A stretch of DNA of 64,000 nt from assembly GCA_965225715.1 (NCBI GenBank), contig CBDDBK010000003.1, positions 1-64,000 of the forward strand, read 5' to 3'. The translations under genes and the position numbers were made by a program. The DNA is from CBDDBK01 sp965225715 (lineage in GTDB: Bacteria > Bacteroidota > Bacteroidia > Cytophagales > Flammeovirgaceae). A model generated the notes under the pieces. That model saw nothing but the letters and a program-made list of their open reading frames with translations, did no database searches and had not been told where the DNA came from. Shown here one piece after another: positions 55,104-63,878 of the stretch (positions within the stretch are counted from its first letter, which is position 1; each line of letters begins with the position of its first letter).

Positions 55104-55290
55104 AATGTGGATAATGTAAACCATAAATCTATTCTATTGCCAAAAGTTCAAAGCTAATCAATTTTCTTTATTTTTGGGTAAAACAATTTTAGTTTTGTTT
55201 ATGAATCAATCAAGATAAAATTTGAATCCTTATTGCTTTATTTATTAATTATTTCATTATCAATATATTATTTACCGAACTATGCATACT

Positions 55291-56736
55291 TTAAAAGTTA
55301 GCATTTTTAGGATACCTCGGAAAAGGGATAACATCGCGTATATTGGTCATTCCCGTTACAAAAAGAACCAGACGTTCAAAGCCTAAACCAAATCCACTAT
55401 GCGGAACGCCCCCAAACTGACGTAATTCTAAATACCACCATAAATCTTTTTCAGGTATATTCATTTCTTTCATTCGGGTTTTGAGTTTTTCTAAACTATC
55501 TTCTCTTTGGGCTCCACCAACTATTTCGCCGATACCATCAAAAAGAATATCAACAGCCCGAACTGTTTTTTTATCCTCATTTTCTTTCATATAAAAAGCT
55601 TTAATGATCTTGGGATAGTCTGTAATAATTACAGGTGCCTTAAAATATTTTTCTACAAGATACCTTTCATGTTCAGTTTGTAAGTCTTCTCCCCACTCCA
55701 CTACATATTGAAACTTTTTCTTTTTATAGGGTTTAGAGTTTTTTAAAATTTCAATTGCTTGAGTATAGGTTATTTGAATCCAATCTTCTGATAAAACATG
55801 ATTCAGTTTTTGGGTTAGGGTCAAAGGATTACGTTGATCTTTAGGCTTATTTTGTTCTTCTTTCAACAGATACGATTCTAAGAAAGAAAGTTCTGATTCA
55901 TAATGTTGAAAAATATATTCTATACAATATTTTAACAGTTGTTTAGCCAATTTTATATTGTCTTCAAGATCATAGAAAGCAACTTCGGGTTCTATCATCC
56001 AAAACTCCGCCAAATGACGAGGGGTATTCGAGTTTTCGGCTCTGAAGGTCGGTCCAAAAGTATATACTTTACTAAAAGCTAAAGCCCCTGCTTCTGCTTC
56101 TAATTGTCCGGATACGGTCAAGTTGGTCGCTTTACCAAAGAAATCTTCTTTATAATCTATACTGCCCTGTTCATTTTTTGGGAGTTTATTAAAATCTAAA
56201 CTACTTACCTTAAACATATCTCCAGCACCTTCGGCATCTGAAGCCGTAATAATAGGTGTATGCAAATGAATAAAATGTTGTTTATGAAAAAATTCATGAA
56301 CAGCAAAAGCCAAACCACTTCTAATGCGCATAACCGATCCAATCGTTTGAGTCCGCATACGCAAATGAGCTTTTTCTCTTAAAAAACTGAGGTTATGTTT
56401 TTTCGGCTGAAGCGGATAAGTCTTAGCATCACATAAAGCGATAATTTCTATTTTATCGGCTTGAATATCAAATTTTTGACCTTGTCCTAAAGAGTTTACT
56501 ACTTTTCCTAATACTTTAATTGCTGCACCTGTTTGAATTTGGTTTAAGATTCTATCTTCTAATAATCCATCCGGAATAACTATTTGAATAGTCTGATTGG
56601 TAGAGCCATCGGTTAAGGCAATAAAACGCTTACTTCTAAAGGTTCTAACCCAGCCTTGGCAGTTTAAAGCATCACCCAAACGATACAATTCAAGTAAATG
56701 TTTAAGACTATTTATTTTATTTAAACGATCATTCAT
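55291..56736 (-). CDS. asnS: Asparaginyl-tRNA synthetase
   Basis: 481 residues of a class IIb synthetase. An N-terminal OB-fold anticodon domain (NCQGWVRTFRSKRFIALTDG) precedes the catalytic domain with motif 2 (FRAENSNTPRHLAEFWMIEP) and motif 3 (GFGLGFERLVLF). The HLAEFWMIEPE form and the large insertion around residues 190-220 are typical of AsnRS rather than AspRS. Its cognate tRNA-Asn is also in this window, at 18.5 kb. Confidence 0.96.
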   Translation of the reverse strand: MNDRLNKINSLKHLLELYRLGDALNCQGWVRTFRSKRFIALTDGSTNQTIQIVIPDGLLEDRILNQIQTGAAIKVLGKVVNSLGQGQKFDIQADKIEIIALCDAKTYPLQPKKHNLSFLREKAHLRMRTQTIGSVMRIRSGLAFAVHEFFHKQHFIHLHTPIITASDAEGAGDMFKVSSLDFNKLPKNEQGSIDYKEDFFGKATNLTVSGQLEAEAGALAFSKVYTFGPTFRAENSNTPRHLAEFWMIEPEVAFYDLEDNIKLAKQLLKYCIEYIFQHYESELSFLESYLLKEEQNKPKDQRNPLTLTQKLNHVLSEDWIQITYTQAIEILKNSKPYKKKKFQYVVEWGEDLQTEHERYLVEKYFKAPVIITDYPKIIKAFYMKENEDKKTVRAVDILFDGIGEIVGGAQREDSLEKLKTRMKEMNIPEKDLWWYLELRQFGGVPHSGFGLGFERLVLFVTGMTNIRDVIPFPRYPKNANF

Positions 56737-56910
56737 ACTTTCCTTTTTAAAAGTTTGTTGAAAAAGATAATTTTATGTATTTTGCATTGCCACAATTATG
56801 GTTTGAGGTTAAAAATAAAAAATAACCTCATAATTACATCATTTTGGTTCTTATAAAATAATTTATAATACTTTTTAGAAATTTCTTTTAACCTTAGAAA
56901 CTTAAATGAT

Positions 56911-57147
56911 GTGAAACTTAAACACTTTTTCAAAAAAAAGTATAAACTAACCTCTTTATTGTTGCTTCTTAGTTTTGCAGCAATAATATTTTCAGAAATT
57001 GATTGTGAGCCTGACCCTTTTTCCCAATCTCTTGAGCCTATAGAACAAGTTATAGCGCTAGAAGTTGAGAATGTAACGGCTACACAACTTGTTAAAAAAT
57101 TAGAAAAACCCTTATACTGTTGCCAATATGAAAAAGGCTTGGAATAA
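56911..57147 (+). CDS. N-terminal fragment of the frameshifted metalloprotease-like lipoprotein
   Basis: 78 codons with a GTG start: basic start, hydrophobic signal (LLLLSFAAIIF), then SEIDC as a possible lipobox, and an acidic region. After residue ~66 the frame leaves the family-like sequence at an A5 run (57104-57108). Removing one A makes KLEKPLYCC read KLENPYTVANMKKAWNNL, joining it to the next ORF in frame. The 20-nt overlap with that ORF is thus an artefact of a frameshift (mutation, slippage or sequencing error). Confidence 0.65.
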   Translation: MKLKHFFKKKYKLTSLLLLLSFAAIIFSEIDCEPDPFSQSLEPIEQVIALEVENVTATQLVKKLEKPLYCCQYEKGLE

Positions 57148-58903
57148 TTTACAAGGCAAAAGCAAAACGCAGCGTATTAGAGGAAATTCACTCACTGGCA
57201 ATGAGTTAACTATAGAAGCCACGCATTTATATATCCGCTTCGAACCTCAAAATGAGGCGGAAGAGGAAAAAATAATAGACGATAGAACGCTTGATACGTA
57301 CACCTATCCTTTAGATGCAGAACTTAGCGATACCATCACCTATTACCGCGATCCGGAGATCCCCGAAGGGCAACCCCAGTACCGTTATTGTGCTGTTCCC
57401 ATTGATAAAGTATTGCCTGATGCGCCATATACACTAATAGACAGCTTGTTTCTTCCTGAAGAAAACATAACCATTTTAGCCCAAGTCAATTACCTTACCT
57501 TAGAGGCTATGGCTGATTTGGGCAATCGTTTGGCTTGGGAAGCTGAACGAATAACCGGAAACTTAGAGCCAGATGATACGGTTTATATAACCCCAAGCCA
57601 AAGCAAGGGCAGTAAAAATTACACACCATCAGGGCGAATTCTCGTTTGGGATAATGTAATTGGTACAACAACACAAACAACTAAGGTTTTTGATTATTGG
57701 GATTATAGTGCTTGCAGCGGTGCCCTGAAACTTATCTCTAATGATGATGATGCTTTATCGCCTCAAGTTCAAAAACCTTGTAAAAAAGCGGTTTATAGAA
57801 CTGAAACGACTACTATTGACGGTTCTTATGTTCCTGTGGTAGATGTAGAAGTTCGGGCAAATCGTTGGTTTACAACCCATAAAGGTATTACTGATGCCAA
57901 TGGTAATTATACTTGTGATGGTACTTTTAAAAAACAAGCCGATTATAGTATTAGATGGGAGAAATACCATTTTAGTGTGCGGTCGGGTACTTTTGGACAG
58001 GCTATCCTGCGTAAGAACAACCATACAGGTGTTTGGAATGCAAATTTGGGTAGAGCTGCTAGTGCTACCGTTGATGACCCTCAACAATATTATGCCCTTA
58101 TTTTTCAAGCGGCAAGAGATTATTACTATGGCGATCGTTTTGGCTTGGAAAATCCACCGCTTAATGCTCTTCTAAAAAAACAAATCAAAATAGCTGCTTA
58201 TTTGAATAGTGCAGGTAATACATCAGGGCATGCGGCTACGTATCTTCACGATGGCATAACGGCTATTGGTGTGCCTTCTGCTCTCATTGTTACGGGTCTT
58301 ATAACTGCTAATCTTAAACTGATTATTTCAGGTGTGCTTACAGCTGTTGGGGCTATAGTGGGACCCTCTATTTTTTTGAGTGAGTATCACGAAAGTGCTG
58401 AGATAGTTTATGGGGTTACGGCTCATGAGTTGGCTCATTTTGCTCATTGGGAGATGGACAAGGCGGCTTTTCGGTCTTTAGGTTGGGGGGCATATGTGCA
58501 GCCAAACCCTAAGAATTTAGCGGATCGAGCAGTTATAGAGAGCTGGGCAAATGGCGTAGAATGGGCGTTTGCCCATGAACGTTACGAAAGACAATTTGGG
58601 ATAGTGGGGTATGTGTATGACGAAGCTAACGATTTTCAAACCCGACTGACTGTTGGAGATGAAACGAATGCTGCTTATACTTCTCTTGTTGTTGACTTAG
58701 TTGATGATGATAATCAACGTGTTAGACTCGCTAATCCAGCATTTCCTCAAGATAGGGTTGATAGTTATACACTTGTGCAAATTCAGACGGCATTACGTGG
58801 GTCGCGGTCTTGGAATGCGTGGCGGGATAATCTGTTTAATCAAGTGCCGGGCAACGCTACTCGAAATAATTTGAATGAACTATTCTCTAATTGGCATAAT
58901 TAA
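57128..58903 (+). CDS. HExxHxxH zinc metalloprotease-like protein, body of a frameshifted gene
   Basis: 591 residues. The zinc motif is TAHELAHFAHWEMD (about 431-444), with a later acidic ESWANGVEWAF as candidate third-ligand/Glu region, a gluzincin-like layout. Before it are a Bacteroidota-type N-terminal domain, a carboxypeptidase-regulatory-like segment (VVDVEVRANRWFTTHKG, DANGNYTC) and two hydrophobic helices (SALIVTGLITANLKL region). The last ~45 residues (TLVQIQTALRGSRSWNAWRD to NELFSNWHN) are copied after every lipoprotein gene downstream. It lies 6 nt before the first lipoprotein gene. Confidence 0.7.
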   Translation: MKKAWNNLQGKSKTQRIRGNSLTGNELTIEATHLYIRFEPQNEAEEEKIIDDRTLDTYTYPLDAELSDTITYYRDPEIPEGQPQYRYCAVPIDKVLPDAPYTLIDSLFLPEENITILAQVNYLTLEAMADLGNRLAWEAERITGNLEPDDTVYITPSQSKGSKNYTPSGRILVWDNVIGTTTQTTKVFDYWDYSACSGALKLISNDDDALSPQVQKPCKKAVYRTETTTIDGSYVPVVDVEVRANRWFTTHKGITDANGNYTCDGTFKKQADYSIRWEKYHFSVRSGTFGQAILRKNNHTGVWNANLGRAASATVDDPQQYYALIFQAARDYYYGDRFGLENPPLNALLKKQIKIAAYLNSAGNTSGHAATYLHDGITAIGVPSALIVTGLITANLKLIISGVLTAVGAIVGPSIFLSEYHESAEIVYGVTAHELAHFAHWEMDKAAFRSLGWGAYVQPNPKNLADRAVIESWANGVEWAFAHERYERQFGIVGYVYDEANDFQTRLTVGDETNAAYTSLVVDLVDDDNQRVRLANPAFPQDRVDSYTLVQIQTALRGSRSWNAWRDNLFNQVPGNATRNNLNELFSNWHN

Positions 58904-58909
58904 AAGACT

Positions 58910-59395
58910 ATGAAAAAGCTAAAACAAATTATTAAAATATTTGGTCTAAGTGTCTTGTTCTTAAGTACGAATTGCAATCGCCAAAAATTCGAGACTTATG
59001 TTTTGGAAAATAACACTGATCACTCAATAGAAATCAATTTTTTTGAAAGATTAACAGATTCTTTAGGTGAATTTTCAGGGAGGGCATTCTCAGGGAGTAT
59101 TCAGTTACCCAATAAAGGGAGTTTATGGGAGTTTAGTGTTGACATTACTCGGGGGGGGGGAGGGGCACCCTTTATCGCATTTAGTGATTTTTTTGAAGGA
59201 GTAAGGTCTGTCATTGATTCTTCTACTGTGATATATGATGGAGAGAAAATTGAGATTTATACGTTTGCTTTAAACACTGTAGATATTATTGATCGTAATC
59301 TACTTTATAACGAAAGCAACATTATAAATGGTGATGAACGTCGTTACATTTTTACCGAAGAAGATTACAACAATGCAGAGGTGATAGAGGAATGA
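58910..59395 (+). CDS. Phase-variable lipoprotein, unit 1 (ON)
   Basis: 161 residues: a signal with lipobox LSTNC (lipidated at about Cys22), a beta-rich region (FETYVLENNTDHSIEINFFE), FSGSIQLPNKGSLWEFSVDI, then the poly-G tract (59151-59160, ten Gs followed by AGGGG) coding TRGGGGAP. The end IINGDERRYIFTEEDYNNAE is shared by all units. The frame is open. It is identical in sequence to unit 5. Probably an outer-membrane or surface lipoprotein; function unknown. Confidence 0.85.
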   Translation: MKKLKQIIKIFGLSVLFLSTNCNRQKFETYVLENNTDHSIEINFFERLTDSLGEFSGRAFSGSIQLPNKGSLWEFSVDITRGGGGAPFIAFSDFFEGVRSVIDSSTVIYDGEKIEIYTFALNTVDIIDRNLLYNESNIINGDERRYIFTEEDYNNAEVIEE

Positions 59396-59547
59396 TTAAA
59401 AAAAATGGTTATACACTTGTTCAAATTCAAGAGGCTTTACGTGGGTCGCGGTCTTGGAATGCGTGGCGGGATAATCTCTTTAACCAAGTGCCGGAAAATG
59501 GCACCCGAAACAATTTAAATGAATTATTTTCCAACTGGCACAACTAA
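59392..59547 (+). CDS. Protease C-terminal-tail peptide ORF, unit 1
   Basis: 51 codons, ATG overlapping the lipoprotein stop (ATGA). It starts MIKKNGYTLVQIQEALRGSR and ends NELFSNWHN, as the metalloprotease does. The variant has QEAL and PENGT. Confidence 0.6.
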   Translation: MIKKNGYTLVQIQEALRGSRSWNAWRDNLFNQVPENGTRNNLNELFSNWHN

Positions 59548-59554
59548 AAAAACT

Positions 59555-60025
59555 ATGAAAAAGCTAAAACAAATTATTAAAATACTCGTTTTGAGTATTT
59601 TGTTATTGAGTACAAATTGCAACCGTCAATTTGAAATGTATGTTTTAGAAAACAACATCAATCACTCGCTAAAGATTGATTTTTTCAGAATACTGCAAGG
59701 GTCTTCTGGTGAATTTTTGGGAAGAGAATTTTCGGGTACTATTCACTTACCTGCTAGAGGAAGTGTATGGGAGTTTAGCATTGATGTCTCCCGAGGGGGG
59801 GGGGTACCAGTTAATGCGTTTAGTGATTTTTTTGAAGGTCAAGGTATTATTGATTCTGCTACTGTAATATATAATGGAGAGAGGGTTGAAATTCATGTAC
59901 GGGATGGCACACGATTTTTGAATCGCAATTTGTTTCATAATGAAAGCTATATTATAAATGGTGATGAGCATCGCTATATTTTCACCGAAGAAGATTATAA
60001 CAATGCAGAGGTGATAGAGGAATGA
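59555..60025 (+). CDS. Phase-variable lipoprotein, unit 2 (ON)
   Basis: 156 residues from the ATG at 59555; an in-frame upstream ATG at 59519 lies in the preceding peptide ORF and would spoil the signal peptide. Lipobox LSTNC, then FEMYVLENNINHSLKIDFFR. Ten Gs at 59795-59804 code SRGGGVP in frame. The allele is shared with units 4 and 6, which carry 9 and 13 Gs. Confidence 0.85.
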   Translation: MKKLKQIIKILVLSILLLSTNCNRQFEMYVLENNINHSLKIDFFRILQGSSGEFLGREFSGTIHLPARGSVWEFSIDVSRGGGVPVNAFSDFFEGQGIIDSATVIYNGERVEIHVRDGTRFLNRNLFHNESYIINGDEHRYIFTEEDYNNAEVIEE

Positions 60026-60177
60026 TTAAAAAAAATGGTTATACGCTTGTTCAAATTCAGACGGCATTGCGTGGGTCGCGGTCTTGGAATGAATGGCGGG
60101 ATAATCTCTTTAACCAAGTGCCGGGCAATGCCACTCGAGGCAATTTGAATGAATTATTTTCTAATTGGCATAACTAA
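60022..60177 (+). CDS. Protease C-terminal-tail peptide ORF, unit 2
   Basis: 51 codons from an ATGA overlap. The variant has SWNEW and NATRGNLNE. Confidence 0.6.
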   Translation: MIKKNGYTLVQIQTALRGSRSWNEWRDNLFNQVPGNATRGNLNELFSNWHN

Positions 60178-60187
60178 TAATAAAACG

Positions 60188-60698
60188 ATGAAAAAGTTAA
60201 AAAGCATTTTGAAATTAGGAGGGCTATATATGCTCCTAAGCGCAACTGACTGCGATAGGCTAAATTTTGCTACTTATCGTATAGAAAATGATACTGATCA
60301 TGCTATTAAAATTGAAGCGCATGGACAACGTTCATATATTACAGACAGCCTAACAAGCGTTTTTGAACCAATATTTTTAGGTACTATTGATTTACCTACT
60401 AGCTTTTCTATCTGGGAATCAACTATTCAACTCTCGCGGGGGGGGGGGGGAAAGCGCTAATAGAGCTCTATTAGAATTTTTTGTAAATCCAAGACCTGTG
60501 ACTGGATTTCCATTTATAGATTCTTTAGTAATTATCTTTGATGATAGTAAAGTAAGAATTTATGCATCTCAGGAGCTAGCTACGGATACTACTCGAAACT
60601 TATTATTCAATGAAGCCTATATGGTGAATGATAATAAACTTTACCGTTACGTTTTTACCGAAGAAGATTATAACAATGCGGAGGTGATAGAGGAGTGA
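60188..60698 (+). CDS. Phase-variable lipoprotein, unit 3 (OFF, divergent allele)
   Basis: Starts MKKLKSILKLGGLYMLLSAT with Cys in TDCDRLN as probable lipid site; the most divergent member. Thirteen Gs at 60438-60450 put the frame into a stop at 60458-60460. With 12 Gs (or 9 or 15) the frame continues as ESANRALLEFF to the shared end YVFTEEDYNNAEVIEE at 60698. Treated as a phase-OFF gene and not as a dead one, because both halves are free of other defects. Confidence 0.75.
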
Positions 60699-60714
60699 TT
60701 TGAAGCTAAACACT

Positions 60715-60852
60715 ATGGCACTTGTTCAAATTCAGACGGCATTACGTGGAGCGCGGTCTTGGAATGCGTGGCGAGATAATCTGTTTAATCAAGTGCCGGG
60801 AAATGGCACCCGAAACAATTTAAATGAATTATTTTCCAACTGGCACAACTAA
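60715..60852 (+). CDS. Protease C-terminal-tail peptide ORF, unit 3 (short, uncoupled)
   Basis: 45 codons from the ATG at 60715 (MALVQIQTALRGARSWNAW). Unlike the others it has no ATGA overlap: the unit 3 lipoprotein ends GAGTGATTTGA and the ORF starts 16 nt later. Confidence 0.5.
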   Translation: MALVQIQTALRGARSWNAWRDNLFNQVPGNGTRNNLNELFSNWHN

Positions 60853-60859
60853 AAAAACT

Positions 60860-61329
60860 ATGAAAAAGCTAAAACAAATTATTAAAATACTCGTTTTGAG
60901 TATTTTGTTATTGAGTACAAATTGCAACCGTCAATTTGAAATGTATGTTTTAGAAAACAACATCAATCACTCGCTAAAGATTGATTTTTTCAGAATACTG
61001 CAAGGGTCTTCTGGTGAATTTTTGGGAAGAGAATTTTCGGGTACTATTCACTTACCTGCTAGAGGAAGTGTATGGGAGTTTAGCATTGATGTCTCCCGAG
61101 GGGGGGGGTACCAGTTAATGCGTTTAGTGATTTTTTTGAAGGTCAAGGTATTATTGATTCTGCTACTGTAATATATAATGGAGAGAGGGTTGAAATTCAT
61201 GTACGGGATGGCACACGATTTTTGAATCGCAATTTGTTTCATAATGAAAGCTATATTATAAATGGTGATGAGCATCGCTATATTTTCACCGAAGAAGATT
61301 ATAACAATGCAGAGGTGATAGAGGAATGA
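60860..61329 (+). CDS. Phase-variable lipoprotein, unit 4 (OFF)
   Basis: Same allele as units 2 and 6 up to and beyond the tract, but with nine Gs (61100-61108), one short of the in-frame number. Translation leaves the frame after SRGGG, reads YQLMRLVIFLKVK and stops at 61171. Adding one G restores the full 155-156-residue protein ending at 61329. Confidence 0.8.
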
Positions 61330-61481
61330 TTAAAAAAAATGGTTATACGCTTGTGCAAATTCAGACGGCATTACGTGGGTCGCGGTCTTGGAATGCGTGG
61401 CGGGATAATCTGTTTAATCAAGTGCCGGGCAACGCTACTCGAAATAATTTGAATGAACTATTCTCTAATTGGCATAATTAA
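61326..61481 (+). CDS. Protease C-terminal-tail peptide ORF, unit 4
   Basis: 51 codons from an ATGA overlap. From TLVQIQTALRGSRSWNAW on it is identical in protein sequence to the end of the metalloprotease (VPGNATRNNL). Confidence 0.6.
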   Translation: MIKKNGYTLVQIQTALRGSRSWNAWRDNLFNQVPGNATRNNLNELFSNWHN

Positions 61482-61487
61482 AAGACT

Positions 61488-61973
61488 ATGAAAAAGCTAA
61501 AACAAATTATTAAAATATTTGGTCTAAGTGTCTTGTTCTTAAGTACGAATTGCAATCGCCAAAAATTCGAGACTTATGTTTTGGAAAATAACACTGATCA
61601 CTCAATAGAAATCAATTTTTTTGAAAGATTAACAGATTCTTTAGGTGAATTTTCAGGGAGGGCATTCTCAGGGAGTATTCAGTTACCCAATAAAGGGAGT
61701 TTATGGGAGTTTAGTGTTGACATTACTCGGGGGGGGGGAGGGGCACCCTTTATCGCATTTAGTGATTTTTTTGAAGGAGTAAGGTCTGTCATTGATTCTT
61801 CTACTGTGATATATGATGGAGAGAAAATTGAGATTTATACGTTTGCTTTAAACACTGTAGATATTATTGATCGTAATCTACTTTATAACGAAAGCAACAT
61901 TATAAATGGTGATGAACGTCGTTACATTTTTACCGAAGAAGATTACAACAATGCAGAGGTGATAGAGGAATGA
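61488..61973 (+). CDS. Phase-variable lipoprotein, unit 5 (ON)
   Basis: 161 residues, identical in protein to unit 1, with ten Gs at 61729-61738 followed by AGGGG. It and unit 6 reproduce units 1 and 2 at an offset of 2,578 bp, evidence of a recent segmental duplication within the array. Confidence 0.85.
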   Translation: MKKLKQIIKIFGLSVLFLSTNCNRQKFETYVLENNTDHSIEINFFERLTDSLGEFSGRAFSGSIQLPNKGSLWEFSVDITRGGGGAPFIAFSDFFEGVRSVIDSSTVIYDGEKIEIYTFALNTVDIIDRNLLYNESNIINGDERRYIFTEEDYNNAEVIEE

Positions 61974-62125
61974 TTAAAAAAAATGGTTATACACTTGTTC
62001 AAATTCAAGAGGCTTTACGTGGGTCGCGGTCTTGGAATGCGTGGCGGGATAATCTCTTTAACCAAGTGCCGGAAAATGGCACCCGAAACAATTTAAATGA
62101 ATTATTTTCCAACTGGCACAACTAA
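61970..62125 (+). CDS. Protease C-terminal-tail peptide ORF, unit 5
   Basis: 51 codons from an ATGA overlap, same variant as unit 1 (QEAL, PENGT). Confidence 0.6.
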   Translation: MIKKNGYTLVQIQEALRGSRSWNAWRDNLFNQVPENGTRNNLNELFSNWHN

Positions 62126-62132
62126 AAAAACT

Positions 62133-62606
62133 ATGAAAAAGCTAAAACAAATTATTAAAATACTCGTTTTGAGTATTTTGTTATTGAGTACAAATTGCAA
62201 CCGTCAATTTGAAATGTATGTTTTAGAAAACAACATCAATCACTCGCTAAAGATTGATTTTTTCAGAATACTGCAAGGGTCTTCTGGTGAATTTTTGGGA
62301 AGAGAATTTTCGGGTACTATTCACTTACCTGCTAGAGGAAGTGTATGGGAGTTTAGCATTGATGTCTCCCGAGGGGGGGGGGGGGTACCAGTTAATGCGT
62401 TTAGTGATTTTTTTGAAGGTCAAGGTATTATTGATTCTGCTACTGTAATATATAATGGAGAGAGGGTTGAAATTCATGTACGGGATGGCACACGATTTTT
62501 GAATCGCAATTTGTTTCATAATGAAAGCTATATTATAAATGGTGATGAGCATCGCTATATTTTCACCGAAGAAGATTATAACAATGCAGAGGTGATAGAG
62601 GAATGA
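62133..62606 (+). CDS. Phase-variable lipoprotein, unit 6 (ON)
   Basis: 157 residues, same allele as units 2 and 4. Thirteen Gs (62373-62385) is three more than unit 2, so the frame is kept and one extra Gly is coded (SRGGGGVP). The three copies of this allele with 10, 9 and 13 Gs show the tract varying against an otherwise constant background. Confidence 0.85.
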   Translation: MKKLKQIIKILVLSILLLSTNCNRQFEMYVLENNINHSLKIDFFRILQGSSGEFLGREFSGTIHLPARGSVWEFSIDVSRGGGGVPVNAFSDFFEGQGIIDSATVIYNGERVEIHVRDGTRFLNRNLFHNESYIINGDEHRYIFTEEDYNNAEVIEE

Positions 62607-62758
62607 TTAAAAAAAATGGTTATACGCTTGTTCAAATTCAGACGGCATTACGCGGAGCGCGGTCTTGGAATGCGTGGCGGGATAATCTCTTTAACCAAGT
62701 GCCGGGAAATGGCACCCGAAACAATTTAAATGAATTATTTTCTAATTGGCATAACTAA
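62603..62758 (+). CDS. Protease C-terminal-tail peptide ORF, unit 6
   Basis: 51 codons from an ATGA overlap. The variant has RGARSWNAW and PGNGT. Confidence 0.6.
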   Translation: MIKKNGYTLVQIQTALRGARSWNAWRDNLFNQVPGNGTRNNLNELFSNWHN

Positions 62759-62768
62759 TAATAAAACG

Positions 62769-63239
62769 ATGAAAAAGCTAAAACAACTCGTTCAACTATC
62801 ATGTCTTGGTATTTTGTTATTAAGTACCAATTGTGGACCTCGATTTCGGACTTACATTTTGGAAAATAATACTGGTCATGAAATAGAAATTGATTTTTTT
62901 ACAATATCAAGAGATTTATCAGGAGTAGTTACTGGTACGTCCTTTTCAGGTAAAATTCACTTACCTGATAGAGGTAGTTTATGGGAGTTCACCGTTGATA
63001 TTAGTAGAGGGGGGGGGGCACCTTCTAATGCTTTTGCTGATTTTTTTGAAGGTGGCAGATCTAGTATTGACTCTGCTACTGTAACATATAATGGAGATAG
63101 AATTGAGGTTTACATATTGAATACCACGGATATTGATCGTAATTTATTTTATAATGAGAGTAATATAATAAGTGGTGACGAGCATCGCTATATTTTCACC
63201 GAAGAAGATTACAACAATGCGGAGGTGATAGAGGAATGA
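62769..63239 (+). CDS. Phase-variable lipoprotein, unit 7 (ON)
   Basis: 156 residues from the ATG at 62769 (MKKLKQLVQLSCLGILLLST), lipobox LSTNC, then FRTYILENNTGHEIEIDFFT. Ten Gs at 63009-63018 code SRGGGAP in frame. The 5' half is shared with unit 8; the 3' half (FADFFEGGRSSIDSATVTYN) is its own. Confidence 0.85.
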   Translation: MKKLKQLVQLSCLGILLLSTNCGPRFRTYILENNTGHEIEIDFFTISRDLSGVVTGTSFSGKIHLPDRGSLWEFTVDISRGGGAPSNAFADFFEGGRSSIDSATVTYNGDRIEVYILNTTDIDRNLFYNESNIISGDEHRYIFTEEDYNNAEVIEE

Positions 63240-63391
63240 TTAAAAAAAATGGTTATACACTTGTTCAAATTCAGACGGCATTGCGTGGAGCTAGATCTTG
63301 GAATGAATGGCGAGATAATCTGTTTAACCAAGTGCCGGGCAACGCTACTCGAAATAATTTGAATGAACTATTCTCTAACTGGCATAATTAA
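63236..63391 (+). CDS. Protease C-terminal-tail peptide ORF, unit 7
   Basis: 51 codons from an ATGA overlap. The variant has RGARSWNEW and PGNAT. Confidence 0.6.
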   Translation: MIKKNGYTLVQIQTALRGARSWNEWRDNLFNQVPGNATRNNLNELFSNWHN

Positions 63392-63397
63392 AAGACT

Positions 63398-63878
63398 ATG
63401 AAAAAGCTAAAACAACTCGTTCAACTATCATGTCTTGGTATTTTGTTATTAAGTACCAATTGTGGACCTCGATTTCGGACTTACATTTTGGAAAATAATA
63501 CTGGTCATGAAATAGAAATTGATTTTTTTACAATATCAAGAGATTTATCAGGAGTAGTTACTGGTACGTCCTTTTCAGGTAAAATTCACTTACCTGATAG
63601 AGGTAGTTTATGGGAGTTTAGTGTTGACATTACTCGGGGGGGGGGGGGCACCCTCTAGCGCATTTAGTGATTTTTTTGAAGGAGTAAGGTCTGTCATTGA
63701 TTCTTCTACTGTGATATATGATGGAGAGAAAATTGAGATTTATACGTTTGCTTTAAACACTGTAGATATTATTGATCGTAATCTACTTTATAACGAAAGC
63801 CATATTATAAATGGGGACGAACGTCGCTATATTTTCACCGAAGAAGATTATAACAATGCAGAGGTGATAGAGGAATGA
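63398..63878 (+). CDS. Phase-variable lipoprotein, unit 8 (OFF, hybrid allele)
   Basis: The 5' part to about 63605 equals unit 7 and the rest equals units 1/5 (VDITRGGGG, then FSDFFEGVRSVIDSSTVIYD); the switch lies in the shared AGTTTATGGGAGTT (63606-63619). Thirteen Gs (63636-63648) give TRGGGGTL and a stop at 63656-63658. Twelve would restore the frame to 63878. Unlike units 1 and 5 the tract is uninterrupted. Confidence 0.8.

Noticed and set aside
59519..59554. Upstream ATG extension (MNYFPTGTT...) of lipoprotein units 2, 4 and 6
   Set aside because: It lies within the tail-peptide ORF in another frame and would place about 12 extra residues before a normal signal peptide. The ATG at 59555 and its equivalents fit better.
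59676..59867. Alternate-frame ORFs inside the lipoprotein genes (for example residues reading IFLKVKVLLILLL)
   Set aside because: These are the out-of-frame readings of the same units and carry no independent signal.
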